Source of the DNA: an uncultured Chryseobacterium sp. | GTDB lineage: Bacteria > Bacteroidota > Bacteroidia > Flavobacteriales > Weeksellaceae | Length of the DNA: 64,000 bases | Assembly: GCA_913776245.1 (NCBI GenBank) | Contig: CAJYLO010000023.1 | Span: 1-64,000 of the forward strand | Direction: 5' to 3' | Shown here: one piece after another, positions 40,096 through 50,387 of the stretch | How the letters are laid out: each line of letters starts with the position of its first letter | Numbering within the stretch: position 1 is the stretch's first letter | The notes under the pieces: model-generated | Seen by the model: the letters and a program-made list of their open reading frames with translations, nothing else | Told to the model about the DNA's origin: nothing | The model's database searches: none | Program-made: the position numbers and the translations under genes

Positions 40096-40941
40096 CTATT
40101 GATGTTGCTTCAGAAGCCATTTTGGGATCTCGTCCACAAGTCCCGTCGAAAGAATATTATTATGGTACTTATCTTTATATTCCCAAAGGAAAACCTTGCC
40201 TTTGGATTTCATTTCATCAAAAAATCTGAAATTACTCTGAGGAAAATTATCGGTATCAAGAGTTCCATGAACGATCCAGATTGGCATTTTGAAAAGCAAA
40301 TCCATTTTATCGAACTGGGAAATGCCTGATATATTGATTGCGGCCGCAAACAAGTCCGGTCTTTTTGAAATGGCGTTCATTGTGGTTGCGCCACCCATAG
40401 AAAATCCCATGACATAAATCCTATTGCGGTCTATATTTTCGTTACTCAACAAAGAATCGATAGATTTCAGAACCAGATCCAGGTGTTCATTGGGTTCGGA
40501 AGCTTTTACATTTCTGCTTTCATCGAGATGATAATTGGATGAGCGAACCGGAAATTGTGGTGCCAGAACATAAACCGGATATCGCTCTCTGTTTTCCGGA
40601 AGCAGCCACATTTTGGACAAAACGCCCATTTGGGAAGTGTTATTAGTTCCAATTGCACCAGAGCCGTGAAATACCAGAATCAACGGATATTTCTTATCCT
40701 GCTCTATTGTCTTTGGCGTAAGGAAACGATAATTGACCGTTAGTTTTCCATTATCAAATTTCCCAGGCGTAAAATCGGAAAAGTCAAGATTTTTAATTTG
40801 TTTAATTCGGGCTAATGATTGTAGTGAATCTGCTTTATCATATATTTCCGTTTTTGTTCCGTATTTCATTTTCTGTGATGTGCAGGAGAATATGAAAAAT
40901 AATGAGAATAAAACGGGTAAAACTTTAAGATAACTGGTCAT
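40096..40941 (-). CDS. Alpha/beta hydrolase (prolyl-oligopeptidase/PHB depolymerase-like) lipoprotein
   Basis: FSCTSQK lipobox; IYVMGFSMGGATTMNAISKRPDLF; WIVHGTLD. Confidence 0.85.
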   Translation of the reverse strand: MTSYLKVLPVLFSLFFIFSCTSQKMKYGTKTEIYDKADSLQSLARIKQIKNLDFSDFTPGKFDNGKLTVNYRFLTPKTIEQDKKYPLILVFHGSGAIGTNNTSQMGVLSKMWLLPENRERYPVYVLAPQFPVRSSNYHLDESRNVKASEPNEHLDLVLKSIDSLLSNENIDRNRIYVMGFSMGGATTMNAISKRPDLFAAAINISGISQFDKMDLLFKMPIWIVHGTLDTDNFPQSNFRFFDEMKSKGKVFLWEYKDKYHNNILSTGLVDEIPKWLLKQHQ

Positions 40942-40954
40942 TATTTTTAAATTA

Positions 40955-40994
40955 AAACCCTTTCAGAGTTTTGAATTCTGAAAGGGCTGTTTTT
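40955..40994 (-). terminator. Intrinsic terminator after panB
   Basis: ccctttcagagttttgaattctgaaaggg, A-rich on plus / T-rich on minus flank. Confidence 0.75.
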
Positions 40995-41007
40995 ATTTTA
41001 TATTAAC

Positions 41008-41823
41008 TTAATAACTCTCTTTTTCATTAGGAAAATCGGAGCTTTTCACATCTTTCACATATTGGGAGACAGCGCCTGTGATTTCTGTATAAAGGTCGAG
41101 ATATCTCCGCAAGAATTTCGGAGAGAATCCCTGATTCATTCCCACCATATCGTGATAAACCAAAACCTGGCCGTCACAATTCTGTCCTGCTCCGATTCCG
41201 ATGGTCGGGATGGAAATGCTTTCTGTCACTTTTTTGGCAAGGTCTGCCGGGATTTTTTCCAGAACCAGTGCAAAACAACCTAGCTCTTCCAAAAGCTTGG
41301 CATCAGAGATCAGCTTTTCTGCTTCTGCATCTTCCTTTGCTCTTACTTTATACGTTCCAAACTGATAGATGCTTTGAGGTGTGAGTCCAAGATGTCCGCA
41401 AACGGGAATTCCGGCATTCACGATTTTCCTGATGGATTCTTCAATTTCCTTTCCGCCTTCAATTTTGATAGCGTGCGCACCGCCTTCTTTCATCATCCTT
41501 ACTGCAGAATCCAGCGCTTTTTCAGGATTACTCTGGTAAGTTCCGAAGGGTAAATCGGCCACCACCAAAGCTCTTTCCACGCCCCGAACCACACATTGTG
41601 TGTGATAGATCATCTGATTCAGCGTAATCGGCAAAGTGGTTTCGTGACCTGCCATTACATTTGCTGCAGAATCTCCGATTAATATAGAGTCTACACCGCC
41701 TGCATCCACCATTTTAGCCGTTGTGAAATCGTAAGCCGTCAGCATTGTGATCTTTTCCTTGTCGAATTTCATTTTTCGCAAGGTTTCAGTTGTGATTTTT
41801 TTTATTTCGGAGTGTACAGACAT
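41008..41823 (-). CDS. panB: 3-methyl-2-oxobutanoate hydroxymethyltransferase
   Basis: KITMLTAYDFTTAKMVDAGGVDSILIGDSAANVMAGHETTLPITLNQMIYH. Confidence 0.95.
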   Translation of the reverse strand: MSVHSEIKKITTETLRKMKFDKEKITMLTAYDFTTAKMVDAGGVDSILIGDSAANVMAGHETTLPITLNQMIYHTQCVVRGVERALVVADLPFGTYQSNPEKALDSAVRMMKEGGAHAIKIEGGKEIEESIRKIVNAGIPVCGHLGLTPQSIYQFGTYKVRAKEDAEAEKLISDAKLLEELGCFALVLEKIPADLAKKVTESISIPTIGIGAGQNCDGQVLVYHDMVGMNQGFSPKFLRRYLDLYTEITGAVSQYVKDVKSSDFPNEKESY

Positions 41824-41914
41824 ATTTATGAATGATAAATTATAGTTGATAAATGATTAAACCGGATAAATGACTTGCGCTTAATTGAATCAGCCATCAT
41901 TCATCAATTATCAT
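41824..41914. repeat. Long AT-rich palindromic element P2
   Basis: atatttatgaatgataaattatagttgataaatgatt ... cagccatcattcatcaattatcatttatat. Confidence 0.65.
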
Positions 41915-42649
41915 TTATATTACAACGTGACCCAGCTTGATGAGCTTTTCCCTGTTGAGGATTTTAATATTCCTTCCTTCCACAATGATCAGATCATCCT
42001 GCTTGAATTCAGAAATCAGGCGAATGGCGCTTTCTGTCGCGGTTCCAATCAGGTTGGCGATTTCTTCTCTTGTGAGTGAGATTTTGATAAATCCTTCTGG
42101 ATCCGTTCCAAGCTTTTGCTCAAGCAAAACCAGGATTTCTGCCAGCCTTTCCCGCACTGTTTTCTGAGCCAGGAATGTTACCGTATTAGCAGATTCTCCC
42201 AATTCATAAGCAATTTTCTGAAGCATTGCATAGGATAATTTCGGATCTACTTCCAATAATTTCAGGAAAACATCAGATGGCAGAAACTGAACTTTCATTG
42301 GTGTCATAGCCTCGGCTTTTGCCTGAAAATTCTCACCACAAAGCAGTGAACGGTAACCGATCAGATCATTTTCCTTGCAAAATCTCAGAATCTGATCTTT
42401 TCCGTAAACACCGGATTTTGACAGCTTAGCCGTACCCTTTTCTATAAAATACACACCTTTTGGCGACTCGCCGTCTTCGAAAACAGTTTCACCTTTGGAA
42501 AACTCAAGGATCTTCAGGGCCTTTTCATAAACTTCGAAATCTTCCTGAGAAAGGTTTGCACGTAAAGAATCTTTGTGAAATGCTTTTGAGAAATTTTGTT
42601 CTATAACCAATTGTTGTTCAAGAGACATACCTATGACATTTATCAGCAA
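41915..42649 (-). CDS. Crp/Fnr-family transcriptional regulator
   Basis: cNMP-binding fold GETVFEDGESPKGVYFIEKGTAKLSKSG; HTH ISLTREEIANLIGTATESAIRLISEFKQDDLI. Confidence 0.92.
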   Translation of the reverse strand: MLINVIGMSLEQQLVIEQNFSKAFHKDSLRANLSQEDFEVYEKALKILEFSKGETVFEDGESPKGVYFIEKGTAKLSKSGVYGKDQILRFCKENDLIGYRSLLCGENFQAKAEAMTPMKVQFLPSDVFLKLLEVDPKLSYAMLQKIAYELGESANTVTFLAQKTVRERLAEILVLLEQKLGTDPEGFIKISLTREEIANLIGTATESAIRLISEFKQDDLIIVEGRNIKILNREKLIKLGHVVI

Positions 42650-42723
42650 AAATAAGATATTTTAACACGACCTACAAGGATTTTTGCCGTAATTTTGTAG
42701 TCCAAATATCTGAGAGTTTTTTA

Positions 42724-45102
42724 ATGGCAGAACAATGCTTTCACTGCGGTCAGAAAATCGACAAAGAACAAATCCTTTTCGATGATAAACTTTTTTGCTG
42801 CAACGGCTGTCAATCGGTTTACGAAATCCTGAATGTGCATAATCTGGAGAATTTTTATAACATCAATAAAAGTTCCGGTGTGCGCCCCAGCAATGAAAAC
42901 AATGCGCAATTTGACTATCTGGATACGCCTGAAGTTTTTTCCAAGGTTGTTGATTTTTCTGAAGGCGGGACTACGCTTGTCACTTTTAAAATCCCGGTAA
43001 TCCATTGTTCATCGTGCATCTGGCTTCTGGAGAGCCTTCACACCATCAATAAAAATATCAAATATTCTCAGGTCAATTTTACAAGAAAAACGCTTCAGGT
43101 TTCTTTTAAAGATGAGGAATTAAAGCTAAGTGAGCTAGCCAAATTCCTGACTAACCTCGGCTACAAACCCGTCATTAATCTGGAAACGGCTGATAAAAAG
43201 CAAGACAAGCTTGACAAAAGTTTACTTATTAAGCTGGCCGTAGCGGGATTTGCCTTCGGGAACGGAATGTTCTTCAGTTTTCCGGAGTATATTTCAGGCA
43301 ATGACGTCTGGCTTCATTCGTACAAAAACCTGTTCAGGCTGATCATGTTTTTATTAGCAACGCCTGTTGTATTTTATTCTGCTTCAGAGTATTACAAATC
43401 TGCATGGTACGGACTGAAAAACAAAATCGTTAATATTGACGTGCCGATTGTCCTTGGAATTTTCGTGCTATATGGAAGAAGCGTTTATGAAGTGGTAACA
43501 GATTATGGTCCAGGCTATTTCGACACCCTTTGCGGGTTGTTGTTTTTTATGCTGCTTGGAAAAACATTTCAGAAAAGGACCTACAATTCCTTATCCTACG
43601 ACAGAGATTACAAATCTTTCTACCCGATTGCTGTTACCAAAGTTGATTTTGATGGCAAGCAGGAAAACATCCTGCTTTCGGATCTTGCAGTCGGTGACAG
43701 AATTATGGTACGAAACCAGGAAATCATCCCTGTAGATTCGATCTTAATCAAAGGGGAAGGAAATATTGACAACAGCTTTATTACAGGAGAATCTGCGCAC
43801 ATTTCCAAAAAACCGGGCGATAAGATCTTTGCCGGCGGGAAACAATCCGGTTCTGTTCTGGAGCTCGAAGTTATAAAAAGTGTAGACCAGAGTTACCTGA
43901 CGCAGCTTTGGAATAAAGAGGCATTTAAAAAATTCGAGACCGGGCTGGATACGATGACCAATACGATAAGTAAGTATTTCACATTCATCATATTAGGAAT
44001 TACTCTTGTTGCCGGAATATACTGGTCAAGGATCGATATGGAGAAGATGTTCCAGGTGGTTTCCGCCATTCTGATTGTAGCCTGTCCTTGTGCTTTGGCT
44101 TTATCCGCACCGTTTACCTTCGGGCATATTATGAGAATTCTTGGCCGGAATAAATTTTACGTCAAGGATACACTCACGATTGAAAGGCTGGCCAAAGTTG
44201 ATACACTTGTTTTTGACAAAACAGGAACGATTACTGAAAATAAAAAAACAAATATTCACTACTCAGGAAGCGAAATCCAGGAATCTGATCTTAAGAATAT
44301 TAAGTCATTGCTAAAGAACTCAAACCATCCGCTTTCCAAGTCACTTTATGAGTTTCTGAAAGTGAATGACGATTATTTTGAAGTGGACGATTTTGAAGAG
44401 ATTTCCGGAAAAGGCTATCAGGCAAGAGTGAGAGGAATTGCTTATAAAGTAGGTTCTGCAAAATTCACAGGACAGGAATCCCAAAACCTTGAAACTGCTG
44501 TTTACATCAATAAAAACAATGAATTCATAGGAAAATTCATCTTTAAAAATGAATACCGGAATAACCTTGCTCGATTATTTCAAAACCTGAGAAACTACAG
44601 CGTTAATATCCTGAGCGGCGACAATTCTTCGGAAAAGCCAATTCTTGAAAAACTGATTCCGGCGGTTTCGGAAATGAAATTCAACCAAAACCCTGAAAAT
44701 AAGCTGGACTTTATTAAACAGCTTCAGGAAAATGGCAAAAAAGTAGCAATGCTTGGTGACGGGCTAAATGACGCAGGCGCACTTAAACAAAGCAATGTCG
44801 GGATTGCTATTGCAGATGACAGCAATTCTTTCACGCCTGCTTCCGATGTGATTATGACCGGAGATAAAATCCCGGAACTGGACAAATTCCTGAAACTTTC
44901 GAAAGATGCCATAACGATTGTAAAGATCACATTTATAATTAGTTTATGTTATAACATCATCGGCATCGGCTTTGCAGTTTCCGGAAAAATGCATCCGCTG
45001 TTCGCCGCCATTTTTATGCCTATAAGCTCTATTACTGTTGTGACATTCACAACGCTTTCTACATGGCTAAGGAGTTCAAAATATTTTAAAATAAACATTT
45101 AA
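42724..45102 (+). CDS. ccoI: Cbb3 oxidase-associated heavy-metal P-type ATPase
   Basis: CFHCGQKI...CCNGCQSVYEIL N-domain, HCSSCIWLLESL, CPCALALSAP, FDKTGTIT. Confidence 0.93.
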   Translation: MAEQCFHCGQKIDKEQILFDDKLFCCNGCQSVYEILNVHNLENFYNINKSSGVRPSNENNAQFDYLDTPEVFSKVVDFSEGGTTLVTFKIPVIHCSSCIWLLESLHTINKNIKYSQVNFTRKTLQVSFKDEELKLSELAKFLTNLGYKPVINLETADKKQDKLDKSLLIKLAVAGFAFGNGMFFSFPEYISGNDVWLHSYKNLFRLIMFLLATPVVFYSASEYYKSAWYGLKNKIVNIDVPIVLGIFVLYGRSVYEVVTDYGPGYFDTLCGLLFFMLLGKTFQKRTYNSLSYDRDYKSFYPIAVTKVDFDGKQENILLSDLAVGDRIMVRNQEIIPVDSILIKGEGNIDNSFITGESAHISKKPGDKIFAGGKQSGSVLELEVIKSVDQSYLTQLWNKEAFKKFETGLDTMTNTISKYFTFIILGITLVAGIYWSRIDMEKMFQVVSAILIVACPCALALSAPFTFGHIMRILGRNKFYVKDTLTIERLAKVDTLVFDKTGTITENKKTNIHYSGSEIQESDLKNIKSLLKNSNHPLSKSLYEFLKVNDDYFEVDDFEEISGKGYQARVRGIAYKVGSAKFTGQESQNLETAVYINKNNEFIGKFIFKNEYRNNLARLFQNLRNYSVNILSGDNSSEKPILEKLIPAVSEMKFNQNPENKLDFIKQLQENGKKVAMLGDGLNDAGALKQSNVGIAIADDSNSFTPASDVIMTGDKIPELDKFLKLSKDAITIVKITFIISLCYNIIGIGFAVSGKMHPLFAAIFMPISSITVVTFTTLSTWLRSSKYFKINI

Positions 45103-45211
45103 ACTCTTTTATTTAGAGTGATTATAAATTAATCCAATTTATGCTCTTCTGACCAAAGTCAGCAATTTTAACTAAATTTGGCAACTGTTTTATTGTAAAT
45201 TTGTAGCTGAT

Positions 45212-45403
45212 ATGGAGATTCTCTATTTGATGATCATCTGCAGCGTTTCCTTAGCTGTCATTTTCCTGATTATTTTTATAATCGGTGCAAAAAAAGGTCA
45301 GTTTGAGGACGATGAGTCACCAGCCGTCAGAATATTATTCGATGACGAAAAAAAGACAGAAGAAGAAGAGACAGAAACTCTGAAAGAAGACAAAAAAGAA
45401 TAA
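45212..45403 (+). CDS. ccoS: Cbb3 oxidase assembly protein CcoS
   Basis: 63-aa single-TM protein, KGQFEDDESPAVRILFDD. Confidence 0.9.
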   Translation: MEILYLMIICSVSLAVIFLIIFIIGAKKGQFEDDESPAVRILFDDEKKTEEEETETLKEDKKE

Positions 45404-45417
45404 TTGCTATTGTAAAT

Positions 45418-47703
45418 ATGGAAACACAAAAATTTAGTTACGACAACGGAATAGTCCGCGCCTTTCTTATAGCGACGGTTGTTTTCGGTTTAGTAGGTTT
45501 TTTATTGGGACTTACGGCCGCGTTGTTACTATTTTACCCTGAACTGCCGGAATTTTTCCTTGGAACAGATGACCCTACGATCAGAACTTTAAGAAGCGAA
45601 GGTCTGCAAGGTCTTGTCAATTCACAAGGAGCGTTCGGTTTCGGACGTATCAGGATGCTGCATACGAGTGCGGTTATTTTCGCATTTGTGGGTAACAGCT
45701 TTTTCTGCGGATTTTATTATTCAATCCAAAGGCTACTTAAAACAAGAATGTGGAGTGATACATTATCCTGGATCCATTTCTGGGGCTGGCAGCTGATGCT
45801 GGTATCTGTTGTCATCACTTTCTTTATGGGGATCAACACATCTAAAGAATATGCGGAACACGAATGGCCGATCGATATCCTGATTACTGTAGTATGGGTT
45901 ATTTTCGGTATCAATATGTTTGCTACAATCGCAGTAAGAAGAGTACGACATCTGTATGTGGCGATCTGGTTCTACATCGGAACATGGGTTGCGGTTGCAA
46001 TGCTTCATATCTTTAATAACCTGGAGGTTCCGTTATCTTTCACAGGCTGGAAATCTTATTCTGCTTATGCCGGAGTGAAAGATGCTTTGGTACAATGGTG
46101 GTACGGCCACAATGCTGTTGCATTCTTCCTGACGACTCCTGTTCTAGGAATGATGTATTATTTTGTACCAAAAGCTGCTGACAGACCCGTATTTTCCTAT
46201 AAACTTTCTATTATCCACTTCTGGTCACTGATATTCGTTTATATCTGGGCTGGGCCTCACCATTTACAGTACACTGCCTTACCGGCTTGGGCTCAGGCAT
46301 TAGGAACAGGATTCTCTATTATGCTTATTGCTCCTTCCTGGGGAGGTATGCTTAATGGCTTGCTGACATTGAGAGGTGCATGGGATAAAGTACGAGAAAA
46401 TCCGGTACTTAAGTTCTTCGTGGTAGCTGTAACGTGTTATGGTATGGCTACGTTTGAAGGACCACTTTTGGCAACCAAAACCGTCAATAAGGTCGGTCAC
46501 TTTACAGACTGGGTTATTGGTCACGTACACTTAGGTGCGCTTGGCTGGAACGGATTTATGGCATTTGGGGTTATTTACTATTTGGTGCCAATCCTTTGGA
46601 GAACAAAATTATGGTCTGTAAAATTAGCTAACTGGCATTTCTGGTTAGGAACATTAGGGATTATCTTCTATGCCGTTCCTCTATATATCTCAGGATTTAC
46701 TCAAGGATTAATGTGGAAACAATTCAATCCGGACGGAACTTTGGTTTATAAGAACTGGCTGGATACTGTGACTGCGATCTTGCCATATTTCAAGATGAGA
46801 TTTGTTGGCGGACTCCTATATTTTTCAGGTGCCTGTTTAATGGTTGTAAACCTTATTGCTACTGCCAGAAAAGGTTCTTTCCAGAAAGAAGTTCCGGTAG
46901 AAGCTCCAGCATTGGCGAATGTCAAAAAAGGAAGAAAAGAAGGCGAAACATTCCACTTATGGCTTGAGAGAACACCACTTTATCTTTCCATATTATCATT
47001 CTTAGTATTAGCAATTGGTGGTGCTCTGGAAATCCTCCCGACTATATTTGTAAAAGATAATGTTCCTACAATCTCAGCTGTAAAACCTTATTCTCCGCTG
47101 GAGCTGGAAGGTAGAGATATATACATCAGAGAAGGATGTAATGCCTGTCACTCGCAGATGGTTCGCCCTTTCCGTGATGAGGTTGTAAGATTCAACGGTA
47201 AAAATGGTCAGTATTCCAAAGCCGGCGAGTTTATCTATGACAGACCTTTCCTTTGGGGTTCAAAAAGAACAGGTCCGGATCTTCACAGAGAAGGTGGCGC
47301 AAGGCCGGATTCCTGGCATTTCAAGCATATGTATAATCCTAGATCTACTTCTGCGGGTTCAATTATGCCGAGATATCCTTGGCTGATTGAAAACACTCTG
47401 GACAGAAGCAAAACCAAAGCAAAGCTGGAGCTGATGAAAAATTCGTTTGATGTTCCATATACAAAAGCCCAGATTGATACTTTGGATTCGTGGATGAATC
47501 ATCAGGCCAATAAAATTGTTAAAAATGTATTTGCTGAAGCTAGTGATGTTAAAAAATCTTTTGATGAAACAAAAGCGAATAAAACAAAAGCTGGCGAGCA
47601 ATTTGTACCTCTTGAAAAGAGAGAGATCGTAGCATTGATATCTTACCTACAGAGACTTGGAACTGACATCAAAACCACTGAGGTAAAAACAGCTAGTAAT
47701 TAA
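45418..47703 (+). CDS. ccoN/ccoO: Cbb3 cytochrome oxidase subunits I/II fusion
   Basis: Heme-copper oxidase TM region (PHHLQYTALPAWAQ, HVHLGALGWNG) followed by CcoO EGCNACHSQMVRPFRDE. Confidence 0.95.
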   Translation: METQKFSYDNGIVRAFLIATVVFGLVGFLLGLTAALLLFYPELPEFFLGTDDPTIRTLRSEGLQGLVNSQGAFGFGRIRMLHTSAVIFAFVGNSFFCGFYYSIQRLLKTRMWSDTLSWIHFWGWQLMLVSVVITFFMGINTSKEYAEHEWPIDILITVVWVIFGINMFATIAVRRVRHLYVAIWFYIGTWVAVAMLHIFNNLEVPLSFTGWKSYSAYAGVKDALVQWWYGHNAVAFFLTTPVLGMMYYFVPKAADRPVFSYKLSIIHFWSLIFVYIWAGPHHLQYTALPAWAQALGTGFSIMLIAPSWGGMLNGLLTLRGAWDKVRENPVLKFFVVAVTCYGMATFEGPLLATKTVNKVGHFTDWVIGHVHLGALGWNGFMAFGVIYYLVPILWRTKLWSVKLANWHFWLGTLGIIFYAVPLYISGFTQGLMWKQFNPDGTLVYKNWLDTVTAILPYFKMRFVGGLLYFSGACLMVVNLIATARKGSFQKEVPVEAPALANVKKGRKEGETFHLWLERTPLYLSILSFLVLAIGGALEILPTIFVKDNVPTISAVKPYSPLELEGRDIYIREGCNACHSQMVRPFRDEVVRFNGKNGQYSKAGEFIYDRPFLWGSKRTGPDLHREGGARPDSWHFKHMYNPRSTSAGSIMPRYPWLIENTLDRSKTKAKLELMKNSFDVPYTKAQIDTLDSWMNHQANKIVKNVFAEASDVKKSFDETKANKTKAGEQFVPLEKREIVALISYLQRLGTDIKTTEVKTASN

Positions 47704-47715
47704 AATTTAAATAAA

Positions 47716-47910
47716 ATGATTCCGCAAAGTTTTAAAGACATCGTCTCCAATGTGGAAAACGCAGGTTTTTTCCAGACTTTAGCAATGATCATCTTTATCC
47801 TGTTCTTTTTAGTCGTAGTTTACATTGTAATCAACAGACCAAAAAAATATTACAGCGAAGAAGAGAATGCACCTCTGGAAAAAGATGAAGACGAGAATCA
47901 GACTTTGTAG
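47716..47910 (+). CDS. ccoQ: CcoQ-like small membrane protein
   Basis: 64 aa, one TM, between ccoNO and ccoP. Confidence 0.75.
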   Translation: MIPQSFKDIVSNVENAGFFQTLAMIIFILFFLVVVYIVINRPKKYYSEEENAPLEKDEDENQTL

Positions 47911-47928
47911 TTTATAATATAATTAATC

Positions 47929-48813
47929 ATGAAAAGAAGAACACCTGTTTACATTAATATTCTAATCGTTTTGGGATTATTACTTGTTGTGTTTTATATG
48001 TTTTCGCAGACATCAGATTTCCTGACATCTAAATATTTCCTGGGAACTGCTGTTATCAGTATCATTGTTGTATTCATCCAGGCTGCAATTGGTGATCTGA
48101 TCGAAAACGAAAAGTTTAAGAAACTGACAGATGAGGAAAAAGCTTCTTATCTTTCAGAAACTAAAATCCCTTACTTCCAGTACCTTTGGAATGGTGCATT
48201 CAAAAGCCAGTCTGAGAAGGAAGAAAAAGACATCCTCATTGACCACGGATTCGATGGAATCATGGAGCTTGACAATCAGCTTCCTAAATGGTGGTTAGGT
48301 CTTTTCTACTTTGGTGTGGCCTATTGCATTCTTTATGTTTCATCTTATTTCCTAACGGATTTTGCACATCCTTATAAAGAATATGACCAGGAATATAAAG
48401 AGCAGATTGCTGCTGTGGAAGATTATATGAAAACAGTCCCACAGGCTACCATAGAAACTGCAAAATTCTCTGAAGATAATGTAGAGGAAGGAAAAGTAAT
48501 TTTCCAGACTAACTGCGTTACCTGCCACGGAGAAGGCGGAAAAGGAGGAATTGGTCCAAACCTGACGGACGGTTTCTGGATCAACCAGCCTGAGAAAACT
48601 CTATATAAAAATGTTTTCTACATGGTAGAAAACGGTAGTAAGAATAACCCTACGATGCAGGCTTGGGGTAAAAACGGTATCCTGACCGGAAATGATATAG
48701 AAAAAGTGGCAGCTTATGTCTATCATATCAATCAGGAACAAGCTCCGATTACACCTGCCCAAGGTGGAGCCGCTCCTCAGGGAACTGAAGCGCACTGGGA
48801 AAAATCTAACTAA
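47929..48813 (+). CDS. ccoP: Cbb3 oxidase subunit III (cytochrome c)
   Basis: FDGIMELDNQLPKWWLGLFYFGVAY; CVTCHGEGGKGGIGPNLTD. Confidence 0.93.
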   Translation: MKRRTPVYINILIVLGLLLVVFYMFSQTSDFLTSKYFLGTAVISIIVVFIQAAIGDLIENEKFKKLTDEEKASYLSETKIPYFQYLWNGAFKSQSEKEEKDILIDHGFDGIMELDNQLPKWWLGLFYFGVAYCILYVSSYFLTDFAHPYKEYDQEYKEQIAAVEDYMKTVPQATIETAKFSEDNVEEGKVIFQTNCVTCHGEGGKGGIGPNLTDGFWINQPEKTLYKNVFYMVENGSKNNPTMQAWGKNGILTGNDIEKVAAYVYHINQEQAPITPAQGGAAPQGTEAHWEKSN

Positions 48814-48821
48814 AATAACAT

Positions 48822-48912
48822 AAAAAAGAGATTGTCAATGATATTGTTCCTCCGGAATAATATTTGAAAATTGAACTTATAAAGATTCAATTTTCGGGAC
48901 AATCTCTTTTTT
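48822..48912 (+). ncRNA. Candidate structured RNA/attenuator: three-way junction
   Basis: P1 aaaaaagagattgtc/gacaatctctttttt 15 bp perfect; P2 atattgttcc-tcc-ggaataatat; P3 gaaaattgaa-N10-ttcaattttc; followed by further T residues. Confidence 0.55.
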
Positions 48913-48929
48913 TTATCTAATAAATAAAA

Positions 48930-50381
48930 ATGAGTACAACAGAAAAAAAATACAACGAAGCCGAAAGCTGGGTGGTAGAAGCTGAAACATTCAGAGACTC
49001 TGTTGGGACAATGGATAATACCGGAAAAAGAAGATGGGTATATCCAAGAAAACCGAAAGGAAAATATACCAACTACAGAGTTTTAGTCAGCATTTTATTA
49101 TTAATCATATATTTCTCAATACCGTTTCTTAAGATCAACGGGAATCCTGTTTTACTAATTAACATTATAGAAAGGCAATTCTACATTCTTGGTCAGCCTT
49201 TTTATCCTCAGGATTTCTTTATTCTTGCTTTAGGTGCCATCACTTCTCTTGTTTTTATTATTCTTTTTACAGTGGCCTTCGGAAGGATTTTTTGTGGATG
49301 GATATGTCCGCAGACCATCTTTTTAGAAATGATCTTCCGTAAAATTGAATACGCCATAGAAGGTGACCGAAATAAGCAGATAAGACTTGATAACCAGGCC
49401 TGGGACACTGAAAAGATCTGGAAAAGATCTCTAAAATGGTTTATTTTTATATTGATATCACTCATCATTACCCACATTATGTTTATGTATATTGTTGGTT
49501 ATGAAGAAGTATTCCATATAATGCAGCAAGGCCCGTTTGAAAAACCAACCAATTTTTTGGTGATGGTTTTATTTACTGCAGCCTTTTATTTTGTATTTGC
49601 CTGGTTCAGAGAGCAGGTTTGTACAATGGTCTGCCCATATGGCCGTTTGCAGGGTGTATTGATAGACAAAGAAACCATTAATGTCTTCTATGATTACAAA
49701 CGTGGTGAAAATCGTTCCAAGTGGAAAAAAGGCGAAGACAGAAGAGCCGCTGGAAAAGGCGATTGTATAGACTGTAAACAATGTGTGGTAGTTTGTCCTA
49801 CAGGGATTGATATCCGCGACGGTCTGCAAATGGAATGTGTAAACTGTACAGCCTGCATAGATGCTTGTGATGAAGTAATGGTAAAAGTAGGGCTGCCAAC
49901 AGGACTGATAAGATATGCGTCAGAAAGAGAAATAGAGGACCAGGCAAGATTCAAATTTACTACCAGGATGAAAGCTTATTCGGTAGTTTTGGCAATACTT
50001 ACCGGATTCTTAGGATTTCTTTTATATAACAGAGGCGATATGGAAGCTAAATTCCTGAAACAGCCCGGGTCCACTTTCTTTATCAGAGATGGTAAAATCA
50101 CCAATACTTACAATTATACTTTCCTCAATAAATCGAATGAAACCAAAACTGTTATTATCAAGATTATTGAGCCTAAGAATGGAGAGATCACTTCCAGCGC
50201 TGCCAACAGAATTATCCTGAAAAGAGATGCTATGAGCAAAGGAACTATCAATGTAAGCTTCCCGGAAAGCCAGATCAAGCTGTCTAAGCAGAACCTCACT
50301 TTGGGCGTCTACGATATGAATGGAGAACTTTTGGATTCTTACAACACCTATTTCGAAGGTCCCTTTAAATTCCAATTTTAA
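48930..50381 (+). CDS. ccoG: Cbb3 oxidase accessory protein CcoG (RdxA/FixG)
   Basis: FCGWICPQTIFLEMIFRKIEYAIEGDR; CIDCKQCVVVCPTGIDIRDGLQMECVNCTACIDACD. Confidence 0.95.
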   Translation: MSTTEKKYNEAESWVVEAETFRDSVGTMDNTGKRRWVYPRKPKGKYTNYRVLVSILLLIIYFSIPFLKINGNPVLLINIIERQFYILGQPFYPQDFFILALGAITSLVFIILFTVAFGRIFCGWICPQTIFLEMIFRKIEYAIEGDRNKQIRLDNQAWDTEKIWKRSLKWFIFILISLIITHIMFMYIVGYEEVFHIMQQGPFEKPTNFLVMVLFTAAFYFVFAWFREQVCTMVCPYGRLQGVLIDKETINVFYDYKRGENRSKWKKGEDRRAAGKGDCIDCKQCVVVCPTGIDIRDGLQMECVNCTACIDACDEVMVKVGLPTGLIRYASEREIEDQARFKFTTRMKAYSVVLAILTGFLGFLLYNRGDMEAKFLKQPGSTFFIRDGKITNTYNYTFLNKSNETKTVIIKIIEPKNGEITSSAANRIILKRDAMSKGTINVSFPESQIKLSKQNLTLGVYDMNGELLDSYNTYFEGPFKFQF

Positions 50382-50387
50382 TTAATT

